Assembly: GCA_025455015.1 (NCBI GenBank) | Contig: JALONI010000018.1 | Span: 1 to 39,916, forward strand | Source: Cyclobacteriaceae bacterium | Lineage (GTDB): Bacteria > Bacteroidota > Bacteroidia > Cytophagales > Cyclobacteriaceae | Direction of reading: 5' to 3' | DNA length: 39,916 nt | In this document: piece by piece, positions 8,449 through 17,162 of the stretch | Numbering within the stretch: the stretch's first letter is position 1 | Layout of the letters: the number at the start of each line of letters is the position of its first letter | Notes under the pieces: generated by a model | Seen by the model: only the letters and a program-made list of their open reading frames with translations | Told to the model about the DNA's origin: nothing | The model's database searches: none | Translations under genes and position numbers: made by a program

Positions 8449-9517
8449 TTGTCTGCCTTCGGTTGACTTTCTGGTTTTCGGTTTCGGCAAACCGGTCAAC
8501 AAACCGGATGGTGCGAGGTACCTCAAACCGACCCAGTCGTTGCTCCAATTCGCGGATCAACCGGAGTTGTTCTTCTGCGGGCCATTGTTGGCCTTCCACC
8601 CACAGCGTTACTTCCTCGCCCAGGCGGTCGTGCGGTAGTCCGGCCACAAAAAACCGATGGCCGCAATCAAGCTGGTCAAACACTTTTTGAATGGTTGGCT
8701 CGAGGCGTTCGGGGATCACTTTGAGGCCACCTGTGTTAATCACGTTGTCCCATCGGCCCAGCCATACAAAGCGTGTGGACGAAACGATCTCAATCAGATC
8801 ATTTGTTGTCACCCGGCCGGCCGGGAAATATTCAGCTTCGGCCACCAGGCAACCGCGGTCATCAGTTGAGATACCGATGTTGGGCAGTGTGGTGAAGACG
8901 CGCGCGGGCGTGGGTACATTGAGGCGCTGCAATGCAATGTGCGTGAGTGTTTCGGTCATGCCATAGGTGAGGTAGATGTTATTTTCAAATCGCGTCAGGC
9001 GAGCGCGTACGGCCTCTGACACATCCGCCCCGCCTATCAACAGGTTTCGAATGCGCTCCAACCGAAGCGCATCTTCGCTCTCCAAAATGGTCTGTAGCTG
9101 AAGCGGAACCAAAGCCACAAAATCAATGGGAGTATCGGGTGCGAGGGATCGAAGCGGGTTTGATGTTGGCTCTGCTGCGGCCACCGACAGTCCTGCGTAC
9201 AGGCAGCGCGCCAGCATCATTTTACCGGCTACATAGTCGGGGTGAAGCGCCAACAAAGCTGTTTCGCCCGCACGAAATCCGATGGCGTTTTGCGATCGCT
9301 CAACCGAGGCAATCATTTGCTTACGTGAGGCAACAATGGTTTTGGGGGCACCCGTGGAGCCGGATGTTTGCAATAGGAAAGAGTCGGCCCCGTTCAGCCA
9401 CGCGTGGCAAAAGCGGATGACCGATTGCTCAAAGGCCGTTGCATCGGCCCAGCGTATGCCTCGTTTGACATCATCCCAGGAGAGGCGCGCGCGCCTGTTG
9501 AGTTGAAGCCAGGCCAT
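8417..9517 (-). CDS. menE: o-Succinylbenzoate--CoA ligase (short form)
   Basis: MenE adenylates o-succinylbenzoate and transfers it to CoA in menaquinone synthesis. The 366-residue protein has the AMP-binding loop TSGSTGAPK at residues 51-59, the YGMTET motif at 185-190, the hinge-region motif WLGRWD, and a C-terminal lysine-bearing motif ENQKVNRRQT. It is shorter than the roughly 450-490-residue enzymes of other phyla because the N-terminal subdomain is reduced, as is usual in Bacteroidota. The ATG at 9517 overlaps the upstream stop (TGATG); a GTG at 9520 is a less likely start. It is the last gene of the men operon and overlaps the adhesin gene tail to tail. Confidence 0.92.
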   Translation of the reverse strand: MAWLQLNRRARLSWDDVKRGIRWADATAFEQSVIRFCHAWLNGADSFLLQTSGSTGAPKTIVASRKQMIASVERSQNAIGFRAGETALLALHPDYVAGKMMLARCLYAGLSVAAAEPTSNPLRSLAPDTPIDFVALVPLQLQTILESEDALRLERIRNLLIGGADVSEAVRARLTRFENNIYLTYGMTETLTHIALQRLNVPTPARVFTTLPNIGISTDDRGCLVAEAEYFPAGRVTTNDLIEIVSSTRFVWLGRWDNVINTGGLKVIPERLEPTIQKVFDQLDCGHRFFVAGLPHDRLGEEVTLWVEGQQWPAEEQLRLIRELEQRLGRFEVPRTIRFVDRFAETENQKVNRRQTISAAVSPPTP

Positions 9518-10008
9518 CACCTCTTTCGCTTTCGCGGTTTGACCACCAACTCCCGATATCCGTATGTGGTGTCTACTTTGCGTTCAAATACAGCTTCGGC
9601 TTGTTCTACCAGCGTAATCTCTGCGGTAGTGTACACGAGGTTTCCATCCATGACATGGCCGCCCGTGGTAGTGCCCACGCTGTCGCTCACCGCCAGATGC
9701 AGATGGCACGCCTCGGAGGTGAGTGTGCCGGTCAAGGAAACAATCTCAAAATGCCCGGCTCGTGTGGTGGTAACTTCTTGATTGGCAAATCGCAAGGCCA
9801 CGTGTTCCAGGCTGCCCACGCACGTGACGATGCTCGCGGCTTTCAACCCATGGGCGTGCGCTAACCGAAGCAGTTCTTTTTTCAGATCTGCTTTGGGCCC
9901 CAGCCGTAGGGTGTAAAACATACCGCGGCTGGGTAAGAGGTTGTCATCGCGCTGCGCCATGGCGGTACTTTGAAAGACAACAACCGCTAGCACCCCCAGC
10001 CATTTCAT
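9517..10008 (-). CDS. Secreted PPC/DUF296-domain protein within the men operon
   Basis: A 163-residue protein with a signal peptide ([19 protein letters not shown]) followed by a PPC (plant and prokaryote conserved, DUF296) domain: strand RGMFYTLRLGPKADLKKEL, then ASIVTCVGSLEHVALRF, and the hallmark GGHVMDGNLVYTTAEI near residue 117. Prokaryotic PPC proteins form trimers; some are annotated as DNA-binding by analogy with plant AT-hook proteins, but an exported form cannot do that. The C-terminus is basic (KPRKRKR). Both ends overlap neighbours by one base (TGATG with menB upstream and with menE downstream), so it is certainly co-expressed with the menaquinone genes. It carries no recognisable menaquinone enzyme motif. 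Function unknown. Confidence 0.88.
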   Translation of the reverse strand: MKWLGVLAVVVFQSTAMAQRDDNLLPSRGMFYTLRLGPKADLKKELLRLAHAHGLKAASIVTCVGSLEHVALRFANQEVTTTRAGHFEIVSLTGTLTSEACHLHLAVSDSVGTTTGGHVMDGNLVYTTAEITLVEQAEAVFERKVDTTYGYRELVVKPRKRKR

Positions 10009-10832
10009 CAGGGAAATTTTGGGTATTTAGAGAAATCCGGTTCGCGTTTTTCCAAAAAAGCATTTTTGCCTTCTTTGGCTTCATCGCTGAGATAGTACAG
10101 CAAGGTGGCGTTGCCGGCCAGCTCTTGGATGCCTGCCTGTCCATCCAGTTCGGCATTGAATGCACACTTGAGCATGCGTATCGCCAACGGGCTCTTGGCC
10201 AGAATTTTTTTGGCCCACGCCACATAGGTTTCTTCTAACTGATCCAACGGTACCACCTTGTTCACCAACCCCATGTCAATGGCTTCTTCTGCGTTGTACT
10301 GATCACAGAGATACCAGATTTCTCGCGCTTTCTTTTGCCCCACAATGCGCGCCAGGTACGAGGCACCAAATCCACCATCAAAGCTGCCCACTTTGGGGCC
10401 TGTTTGGCCGAAGCGTGCGTTGTCGGCCGCGATGGTCAGGTCGCACACCACATGCAGCACGTGGCCACCGCCAATGGCCCAACCCGCCACGGCTGCAATG
10501 ACCGGCTTGGGTATCGAGCGGATGATTTTTTGCAGGTCAAGTACATTCAGGCGAGGCACGGTATCCTGGCCCACGTAGCCACCATGACCGCGCACGCTTT
10601 GATCGCCACCGCTGCAAAACGCTTTGCCGCCTTCACCAGTCAAGATAATGACCCCAATGGAGGCGTCTTCGCGGCAAATCAACATCGCGTCAATCAGCTC
10701 TTGCACGGTAAGCGGGGTGAACGCGTTGTGTACCTTTGGCCGGTTGATGCTGATGCGCGCAATGCCATCCCACGTGTGGAACAAAATTTCGTTGTATTCT
10801 TTCGCAGGCTTCCAGGGATACTTCAAGGTCAT
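10008..10832 (-). CDS. menB: 1,4-Dihydroxy-2-naphthoyl-CoA synthase
   Basis: MenB closes the second ring of the naphthoquinone by a Dieckmann-type cyclisation of o-succinylbenzoyl-CoA. The 274-residue crotonase-fold protein is full length. Diagnostic features are [10 protein letters not shown] at 31-40, the oxyanion-hole segment AFCSGGDQ at 71-78, the loop RGHGGYVG, the second oxyanion segment [12 protein letters not shown] and [15 protein letters not shown], which in this enzyme lines the active site. The ATG at 10832 overlaps the menD stop by four bases (ATGA), and its own stop overlaps the PPC gene start. Confidence 0.97.
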   Translation of the reverse strand: MTLKYPWKPAKEYNEILFHTWDGIARISINRPKVHNAFTPLTVQELIDAMLICREDASIGVIILTGEGGKAFCSGGDQSVRGHGGYVGQDTVPRLNVLDLQKIIRSIPKPVIAAVAGWAIGGGHVLHVVCDLTIAADNARFGQTGPKVGSFDGGFGASYLARIVGQKKAREIWYLCDQYNAEEAIDMGLVNKVVPLDQLEETYVAWAKKILAKSPLAIRMLKCAFNAELDGQAGIQELAGNATLLYYLSDEAKEGKNAFLEKREPDFSKYPKFP

Positions 10833-12535
10833 AAGGATTGTTTGATTTGTTGTTTCAGGTTTTCGAATACCCGTTGATTTGTTTCGATATCGGTTTCGAC
10901 TTCCAGGATTTGGGCGCGGGGGTGGGCGTTGAAAAAATGCGGGAGTATCTCGCTCAACGCTTCCAGGCTGTGGGCCCGTTGATAATCCAGTCCCATTTCG
11001 TGGGCCAGCGACTGCGCGGCTAGCCGCTGGGTGGCCACAAAGTACGTATCCCGCTCCGGCAGATGGCCCGGTCCGTCAATCAAGCTGAAAATGACACCTC
11101 CGTGGTTGTTCAGCAGCACGATGCGCAGATTGGGCGGCACATGCTCGTTCCAAAAGGCATTGCGGTCGTAAAAAAATGCCAGATCGCCTGTGATCAACAC
11201 CTGCAGTTGATCATTTGCCCACGCGTGGCCCAGGGCCGAACTGGTGCAGCCGTCAATGCCACTGGTGCCGCGGTTAGCCCAAATGCGCACGCTCGGTTGT
11301 TGAATCCATGGCGCGAGCATATTCACATAGCGTACCGACATGCTGTTGGCCACGTGCAGCGATGCCTGAGCGGGCAACCGGGTCAACACCTGCCCCACGG
11401 TAGCCAGGTCAGAGAAAGGGCACGCAGCCATGAATGTCTCCAGCACAGCTTGCGTCCGGGCGTGCAGCGCCTGCCACGCGTGCCAAAACGGGCTCGCTTT
11501 TTTTTCGGCCAGCATGGGGAGTAGCTGTTGAAAGAAAGGGGTTTCCTCGCTGAGCACCACCTGCGTCAGCGATTGAAACGTGTCTGCCACGCCTTCGTGG
11601 GGCTGCACGTGTACATGCTGTGCTGCGGGATACTTTCGCAAAAACAGTTTCGTGTGTTTCGAAATGACGGATTGGCCCAACGTGATCAACAAATCCGGTT
11701 GCCATTCTTTCTTTTGGTCGTCTGAAGCATGGGCCAGAAAATGATCGGCTGTGCCGATGGCCGGGGTGCCATGAAAATTAGCCAGCACATCGGCCACCAG
11801 CACGGCACCGGTTTTTTTACCAAAGGCCGTTATCGCTTGTTGTAGCGCGGGGTTGTGTTTGTGTTGGCCCGGCAGCACGATGATTTTTTGCGCGCGGTTG
11901 ATTTGCTCGGCCATCCATGCAACGGTGTGGGGCGCGGGCAGGGGGCTGCTGCGGTGCGTATGGATGACGCGGACGGCCGAATAGCCGATGGCCTCGTGGG
12001 CAGCCGGGTACAGCGGCTCGCGCAGCGGCACGTTCACATGTACGGGGCCCTTTGCGGGAGCTTGTGTTTCGATGATTGCCTCATTGAGGCAGCGGTTGAT
12101 GTGCCACGAAGCATCGGCATGGTCATAGTCGTGCGGCAGGTGAAAAGACTTTTTCACATGCCGGCCAAAGAGGCTGCGCTGCCGAATGGTTTGTCCGTCC
12201 ATTTGGTCGATCCACTCGGGGGGGCGGTCAGCCGTCAAAATCAAGAGGGGTACGTGTTGATAAAACGCCTCGGCCACGGCAGGCGCAAAGTTGTAAGCAG
12301 CCGAGCCCGAAGTGCAGATCAACACCACGGTGGCCTCCGTTTCGCGCGCTAAGCCCAGGGCGAGAAATGCGGCCGAACGCTCATCATTGATCACACGGGT
12401 ATGCAGGCGGCCATGGCGCGCGAAGGAAAGCGTAAGCGGGGCGGAACGCGAACCCGGGCAAATGATGGCCTCACGTATTCCCTGCAGTGCACAAAGTTCG
12501 GCTATGTCATAGATGGGTTGGAGTCGCTGGGCCAT
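10829..12535 (-). CDS. menD: 2-Succinyl-5-enolpyruvyl-6-hydroxy-3-cyclohexene-1-carboxylate synthase
   Basis: MenD is a thiamine diphosphate enzyme that joins 2-oxoglutarate to isochorismate. The 568-residue protein has the N-terminal PGSRSAPL motif at 27-34, the conserved glutamate E52 in INDERSAAF that activates the cofactor, the TADRPPE segment, and the C-terminal cofactor-binding pair [13 protein letters not shown] and NNHGG. Length fits the family. It starts four bases after the menF stop and overlaps menB by four bases. Confidence 0.96.
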   Translation of the reverse strand: MAQRLQPIYDIAELCALQGIREAIICPGSRSAPLTLSFARHGRLHTRVINDERSAAFLALGLARETEATVVLICTSGSAAYNFAPAVAEAFYQHVPLLILTADRPPEWIDQMDGQTIRQRSLFGRHVKKSFHLPHDYDHADASWHINRCLNEAIIETQAPAKGPVHVNVPLREPLYPAAHEAIGYSAVRVIHTHRSSPLPAPHTVAWMAEQINRAQKIIVLPGQHKHNPALQQAITAFGKKTGAVLVADVLANFHGTPAIGTADHFLAHASDDQKKEWQPDLLITLGQSVISKHTKLFLRKYPAAQHVHVQPHEGVADTFQSLTQVVLSEETPFFQQLLPMLAEKKASPFWHAWQALHARTQAVLETFMAACPFSDLATVGQVLTRLPAQASLHVANSMSVRYVNMLAPWIQQPSVRIWANRGTSGIDGCTSSALGHAWANDQLQVLITGDLAFFYDRNAFWNEHVPPNLRIVLLNNHGGVIFSLIDGPGHLPERDTYFVATQRLAAQSLAHEMGLDYQRAHSLEALSEILPHFFNAHPRAQILEVETDIETNQRVFENLKQQIKQSL

Positions 12536-12539
12536 AGCA

Positions 12540-13706
12540 TTACAACACCACCGAAGCCAGCGTGTTCATTTTCCATTCCGTTTCGGCCCACTCTTCATCG
12601 GGCTGTGAATCCTGGGTGACGCCCGCCCCGGCATAAAACCGAAACCGATCGTCAAACACCTGCGTGCAGCGTAAGTTGACAAACAGGTGGCTGCCGTGCC
12701 CCAGGCCCACCGGACCTAAGAAGCCACTGTAAAAACTGCGGTCGTATCCTTCATGACGTTTCAGAAAGTTCAGCGAGGCCTCCAGCGGCATGCCGCACAC
12801 AGCCGAGGTCGGGTGCAGCAGCCGCAGCATCACCGTGCCAAATTGCGGAAAATGGATGGCTTTCATATCCACTTCGTAATCGGTTTTCAGGTGCATGACG
12901 TTGCCGGCCACCAAGGTGCGCGGCCCGTGTTCCTGGTATTCGCGCACGCGCAATTTTTTGAAGCAATTGATGATGTACCGACTCACCAAGGCTTGTTCTT
13001 CAATTTCTTTTTGAGTCCAGGCCACATTGCGCACGTCCATGCCTTCCACAAAGGGTTTTGTTCCCGCCAAGGCCACGGTGCGGAACACGTGCTGCTCGTC
13101 TACACTGGCCAGCGCTTCTGGCGTGGCACCCAGCCACGTTCCGGTTTCGGGGCTCGACACAAGGGATACCAAGGCATGCGGATACCGGTCGCACAGCGCG
13201 TGAAAAAAGTCCACGAGCGCATGGGTATTGCCAGACGGCACATCCTTGTAGCGCGAGGGTACAATCTTCTCAAATTTCTTGTCGCCAATGGCTTGCACAC
13301 ATCGCGCCACCAAAGCCGGATAGCTGGATGGGTTGGCGTTCGGATGAGTACCCGGCCGGAAGTGAAAAGCGGGCCGCGCGCTCGTGTCTACTTTTTCGAG
13401 TGACGCCCCTGTTGCTTCGTCTATCCCTTGGGCGGCATGCAACCGCTGGTTTTTGAAGGTCAACAGTACCTGTGCCGATAAATGCCAGGCGGGTTTCGCG
13501 GGGTCAAAAGGGGCCATCACAAAGCCGGGTGCGGTGTCCTCCAGCGAGAGGTCGTCCACGGTGCGGATGCCTACGTCACTGGCCGCCAAATACACTTCGT
13601 CATGATGGGGCATGCGCCAGAGGGCGATCGAGTGCCCCAATGCCAAGAAGTGGGTGACCCCTTGCCTGGCGGTGGTATGTGTACGAGCAGACGTGGCGGT
13701 TTTCAT
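12540..13706 (-). CDS. menF: Isochorismate synthase
   Basis: This enzyme isomerises chorismate to isochorismate, the committed step toward menaquinone. The 388-residue protein has a variable N-terminal half and a chorismate-binding C-terminal half with LLHPTSAVCGMP, RSFYSGFLGPVG and FYAGAGVTQDSQPDEEW, all characteristic of the MenF/EntC/DhbC group. A siderophore role (EntC) is possible by sequence alone, but the men operon context settles on menaquinone. It sits four bases after menI and four before menD. Confidence 0.94.
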   Translation of the reverse strand: MKTATSARTHTTARQGVTHFLALGHSIALWRMPHHDEVYLAASDVGIRTVDDLSLEDTAPGFVMAPFDPAKPAWHLSAQVLLTFKNQRLHAAQGIDEATGASLEKVDTSARPAFHFRPGTHPNANPSSYPALVARCVQAIGDKKFEKIVPSRYKDVPSGNTHALVDFFHALCDRYPHALVSLVSSPETGTWLGATPEALASVDEQHVFRTVALAGTKPFVEGMDVRNVAWTQKEIEEQALVSRYIINCFKKLRVREYQEHGPRTLVAGNVMHLKTDYEVDMKAIHFPQFGTVMLRLLHPTSAVCGMPLEASLNFLKRHEGYDRSFYSGFLGPVGLGHGSHLFVNLRCTQVFDDRFRFYAGAGVTQDSQPDEEWAETEWKMNTLASVVL

Positions 13707-13710
13707 CCCT

Positions 13711-14136
13711 TCATCGCTTATCTATGATGGCCATCGTGAGGCGGCTGATGCACACCAGTTCGTGTTGTTCATTGGTGATGCGTATCTCCCACACATGCGT
13801 GCGCTTGCCAATGTGCACGGGCGTTGTTTCGCCATACACAAACCCCGAGCGGACGCTTTTGATGTGATTCGCGTTGATTTCCAAACCCACCGCATAGCAT
13901 ACCGACAAGTCGAGGCAGCAACTGGCGGCCACGCTGCCCAAGGTTTCAGCCAACGCCACCGAGGCTCCTCCATGTAACAGGCCAAGGGGCTGGTGGGTTC
14001 GCGCGTCTACCGGCATTTTTGCGCGAATGCAGCCGTCCCGCACCTCCACTACTTCAATGCCCAAATGCGACACCAAGGTGTGATGGGAAAACGCGTTTAG
14101 CTGGGCGGGTGTTACCTCTCTGTTAAAAATGGGCAT
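13711..14136 (-). CDS. menI: Hotdog-fold thioesterase, likely DHNA-CoA thioesterase
   Basis: A 141-residue PaaI/YdiI-type hotdog protein. The active-site helix reads LLHGGASVALAETLGS at 53-68, with the conserved HGG (H55) and the catalytic glutamate E64. As the first gene of the men operon it most likely hydrolyses 1,4-dihydroxy-2-naphthoyl-CoA, the product of MenB, to DHNA. The family is promiscuous, so the substrate is inferred from context. The ATG at 14136 faces the phosphatase gene at 14219 across an 82-base divergent region; I found no good -7 element for the men operon there. Confidence 0.85.
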   Translation of the reverse strand: MPIFNREVTPAQLNAFSHHTLVSHLGIEVVEVRDGCIRAKMPVDARTHQPLGLLHGGASVALAETLGSVAASCCLDLSVCYAVGLEINANHIKSVRSGFVYGETTPVHIGKRTHVWEIRITNEQHELVCISRLTMAIIDKR

Positions 14137-14153
14137 GAAGGGCGTGTAACGTC

Positions 14154-14181
14154 TTGAGATTGAACTATTTCTTTATTTTTG
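14154..14181 (+). promoter_or_regulatory. Bacteroidota-type promoter for the histidine phosphatase
   Basis: TTG at 14154-14156, a 17-base spacer, then TATTTTTG at 14174-14181. Both the -33 and -7 elements match the consensus TTG / TAnnTTTG and the spacing is within the known 17-23 range. This is the most complete promoter in the window; the leader would be about 30 bases. Confidence 0.6.
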
Positions 14182-14218
14182 CGCCCGCCAAGCGAACGGC
14201 CTTAAAATTAACACGAAG

Positions 14219-14881
14219 TTGAACACCAAAAAAATATACATCATACGCCACGGGCAAACGGATTACAACCTGAAAGGCATTGTGCAGGGCAGCGGGGTGG
14301 ACTCCTCGTTGAATGACCGGGGACGTGCCCAGGCGCAGGCTTTTTTTGACAGGTACCAAACGGTGCCCTTTGATAAAATCTACACTTCGGCCTTGAAACG
14401 CACGCGTGAGTCGGTACAACCGTTTATGGATGCGGGCGTGCCCACCGTGGCATTGTCCGGGCTCAATGAAATCAGTTGGGGTACCAAAGAGGGCCAGTCC
14501 ATCACGCCCGAAGAAGACGCCTACTACCACTGGATGCTGCAGCAATGGCGCGAGGGGCAAACCCATCACCGCATTGAAGGGGGCGAGAGCCCCGAGGACG
14601 TAACCCATCGGCAGGGCGAAGCGTGGGATCACATCATGCAGCAAACAAATGAACGCACCATTTTGGTGTGCATGCACGGCCGCGCCTTGCGTATCCTGTT
14701 GTGCCGGTTGCTTCAGTATCCGCTGCGCCAAATGGACACCTTTGAGCACCAGAACCTGTGTTTGTATCAACTCGACTTCACCGGTACGCTGTTTGCCATC
14801 AAAAAGCACAATGACGTGTCGCACCTGACCCACCGGGTGCAAACGGCCGCGGGGGTTCCGTCATCGCTGCTCACGACTTAG
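14219..14881 (+). CDS. Histidine phosphatase (phosphoglycerate-mutase family)
   Basis: A 220-residue branch 1 histidine phosphatase. The catalytic motif IIRHGQTDYN lies at residues 8-17 with the phosphorylated histidine at H11, followed by the arginine-bearing segment SLNDRGRAQA, the acid LNEISWG, and the second catalytic histidine in VCMHGRALR. All four catalytic positions are present, so the enzyme should be active, but family substrates vary (sugar phosphates, alpha-ribazole phosphate, others) and cannot be chosen here. The start is a TTG at 14219; no ATG or GTG lies upstream in frame close to the RHG motif. It overlaps the TPR gene tail to tail by 11 bases. Confidence 0.9.
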   Translation: MNTKKIYIIRHGQTDYNLKGIVQGSGVDSSLNDRGRAQAQAFFDRYQTVPFDKIYTSALKRTRESVQPFMDAGVPTVALSGLNEISWGTKEGQSITPEEDAYYHWMLQQWREGQTHHRIEGGESPEDVTHRQGEAWDHIMQQTNERTILVCMHGRALRILLCRLLQYPLRQMDTFEHQNLCLYQLDFTGTLFAIKKHNDVSHLTHRVQTAAGVPSSLLTT

Positions 14882-16364
14882 CCGAGGGCAGTTGTTCCAA
14901 CGCAGAGCGGGCTTTGCCGTCAATGCTGTTTTTGTATTCGTGTTTCTTGAATGACAGCGCCAGCTCGAAATATTTTTTTGCCTCTGCATAGTTCTTTTGC
15001 TCTTGCGCCAAATAGCCCAGGTTGAGAGCTGAGTTTGCGCCAAAGTACCAGGGATTTTGGCCGTTCAGGTGGATGGCCTGCTCGTAGAACAGCTTGGCAG
15101 AAATGAGATCGTTGGTTTTGTGGGCCAGCCGCGCCTGGCGGTAGATGTACTCGGCAATTTCTTTGCCGCTGTGCAAGTCGGCCGGTTGTATGGATTGAAG
15201 TACCGCCCGGGCTTGGGCAAAGTAGCCTCCGTCCGTGGCAAAGCGCACCTTCAACAGCTTGGCGTTGGGAAAACCTCCCTCTTCCAATTGGCGGGCGGCA
15301 TACTTGTCCGGTTCGGCCACCTCGCGCCCGGTGGCCTTGGCTTTTTCAAAAAAGCGCTTGGCTTCGGTGGGGTTGCCCAGCAAATGGTGGCACAGGGCCA
15401 TTTTGAAATAAGAGTCTTTTTTGAAGTTGCTGCTCTTGTAGGTGACAATGAATTTTTGGAAGGCAGCAATCGAAGCGTGATACTCTTCTTTTTGGAGCAG
15501 AATCTCTCCGCGCAAATACTCCAGGTAGTAGATGGGCAAACCTTGGTTGTGTTCATCCAAATGCCGGATCAGTTGAAGGGCCTCTTCGCTCTGCGTGTTT
15601 TTGACCATCATATTGATGGCCAAGAATAACAACAGCCGGTTGCTTGGTTCTTTGGCCAGCATGGCCGTTAGGCCTTTGGATGCTTCCGCATGCTGCTGGT
15701 TGATGAGGCCCTTGATGGTGAAGTACAGGATGGAAGCCTCCACGCTCAGGGACGACCCCGACTCGCGCAGCCGTTGCAGTTGGTGCTGCCCGGTGGTAAC
15801 CGAGCCGCGCATCCCCAACAGGCTCATAAAAAAGTGGTACTTGTCAGGCACCGAGCCGATCATCACCTGGATGACGCCATTGGTTTTGAGCACGGGAACA
15901 AAATCGGGAAATTCTTTGAGGCAGGCTTGCGCCAATTGATGCGCTTTCCGGATGGCAAAGACCGCTTCCATTTCCTTTCCGAGGTTCAAAAAGTTGAAGC
16001 CCCGTTGCAGGTGCAACTCCGCCAGCAAAAAGAGGGTTTCGGCATTGCGCGTCATGCCTTCCAGTTTCTTGAGCCGCTGTTTGAAGCGGGCATCGATGAT
16101 GTCAAATTTGGCTTGGTCCTCGCTGATGAGCACATCGATGGTTTCGCCCAGGCTGCTCAGGTAGAGGCGGTGCAGTTCATTGGAGCGGCTATTGGCCTCT
16201 AACAACTTCAGGCCTTGCTCCGTTTGCAAATTCAGGATGAGGGCATGTGCTTTTTGCAGGTCGGCATCAAACTGCCATACAACGTCCTTGGCATCGGCCC
16301 ACAGCATCGACCAACAAAAAAGGCAGGTTAACCATCCTGCCTTGTTTTGTGGGGTTCCTTTCAT
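14871..16364 (-). CDS. Secreted tetratricopeptide-repeat protein
   Basis: A 497-residue protein with an N-terminal hydrophobic segment (WLTCLFCWSMLWADA) that looks like a signal peptide, followed by a mostly helical body. Clear TPR-like units occur near residues 265-345 (EYLRGEILLQKEEYHASIAAF, KMALCHHLLGNPTEAKRFF, given in parts) and near 415-480 (ARLAHKTNDLISAKLFYEQA; LGYLAQEQKNYAEAKKYFELA). It probably scaffolds protein contacts in the periplasm. It starts three bases after the coiled-coil gene upstream, so it belongs to the Nif3 operon. No enzymatic motif is visible. Confidence 0.85.
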   Translation of the reverse strand: MKGTPQNKAGWLTCLFCWSMLWADAKDVVWQFDADLQKAHALILNLQTEQGLKLLEANSRSNELHRLYLSSLGETIDVLISEDQAKFDIIDARFKQRLKKLEGMTRNAETLFLLAELHLQRGFNFLNLGKEMEAVFAIRKAHQLAQACLKEFPDFVPVLKTNGVIQVMIGSVPDKYHFFMSLLGMRGSVTTGQHQLQRLRESGSSLSVEASILYFTIKGLINQQHAEASKGLTAMLAKEPSNRLLLFLAINMMVKNTQSEEALQLIRHLDEHNQGLPIYYLEYLRGEILLQKEEYHASIAAFQKFIVTYKSSNFKKDSYFKMALCHHLLGNPTEAKRFFEKAKATGREVAEPDKYAARQLEEGGFPNAKLLKVRFATDGGYFAQARAVLQSIQPADLHSGKEIAEYIYRQARLAHKTNDLISAKLFYEQAIHLNGQNPWYFGANSALNLGYLAQEQKNYAEAKKYFELALSFKKHEYKNSIDGKARSALEQLPSAKS

Positions 16365-16367
16365 GGG

Positions 16368-17159
16368 TTACGCGCTTGCTTTCTTGGTACGTCTAACGGG
16401 CGCGGCCTTTTTTGGTTTTTCTTCCTCTACCGGCCCCATGTCTACATCGGCCAAAATGCGGCCCGAGTGTTCATCGATGACGATTTTCTTCTTCTCGCGT
16501 ATCTCGGCAATCTTTTGGGGAGGGATAATGATGTTGCATCCTTCGGCTGCCCCGCGTACCACGCGTACCACGGCCAGCCCGTTCGAGAGGCTTCTGCGCA
16601 AGCGGTCGTAGTGCTTCAACAATTTGTCTTCGATCTTCTTAGTGGCTTTTTCGCGTTCGGCCAACAATTTGCGTTCTTCCTCTTGGCTCTCGCCCAGGAT
16701 GTCGTTCAGTTCGTCTTTTTTTGTATTGAGGTCTTCTGCTTTGTCTTTGATGAGGGTTTCGATCCCCGCAATCTCTATCTTTTTGGCTTCGATCTTTTCC
16801 TTGGCTTCTTTGATACGTTTTTCACACATCTGCACTTCGAGTTCCTGCAGCTCAATCTCCTTGGTGATGGCGTCAAACTCGCGGTTATTTTTGACGTTTT
16901 TCTGCTGGTCGTTGTATTTCTTGACCAGCTTTTCGGCCTCTTTGATCCCTTCCTTGTTTTTCTTGATCACTTCCTCCAAGTCCTTCAGTTCTGTCTCGAA
17001 GCGGCTCTGGCGGGTTTTATACCCCTCCATTTCGTCTTCCAAGTCCTGCACCTCATCGGGTAAATCACCCCGCAATTTGCGCAGCTCGTCCAGTTTCGAG
17101 TCAATGGATTGGAGTTTTACCAGGGCTTCAAGTTTTTGTGCAACTGTTTGATTTTCCAT
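16368..17159 (-). CDS. Coiled-coil 'zinc ribbon' family protein with degenerate ribbon
   Basis: A 263-residue protein of the CT398/C4-type zinc-ribbon family. Residues 1-180 are a long antiparallel coiled coil (heptads rich in Lys and Glu). The C-terminal module keeps the family frame, EGCNIIIPPQKIAEIR then EHSGRILAD, but where relatives have two CxxC pairs only one cysteine remains: the first Cys is Ala, the third is Asp and the fourth is Ser. Zinc binding is therefore unlikely. A Lys/Ala-rich tail follows. It lies three bases after the Nif3-like gene, a pairing common in Bacteroidota and other phyla, and three bases before the TPR gene. Its molecular role is not established. Confidence 0.92.
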   Translation of the reverse strand: MENQTVAQKLEALVKLQSIDSKLDELRKLRGDLPDEVQDLEDEMEGYKTRQSRFETELKDLEEVIKKNKEGIKEAEKLVKKYNDQQKNVKNNREFDAITKEIELQELEVQMCEKRIKEAKEKIEAKKIEIAGIETLIKDKAEDLNTKKDELNDILGESQEEERKLLAEREKATKKIEDKLLKHYDRLRRSLSNGLAVVRVVRGAAEGCNIIIPPQKIAEIREKKKIVIDEHSGRILADVDMGPVEEEKPKKAAPVRRTKKASA

Positions 17160-17162
17160 TCG

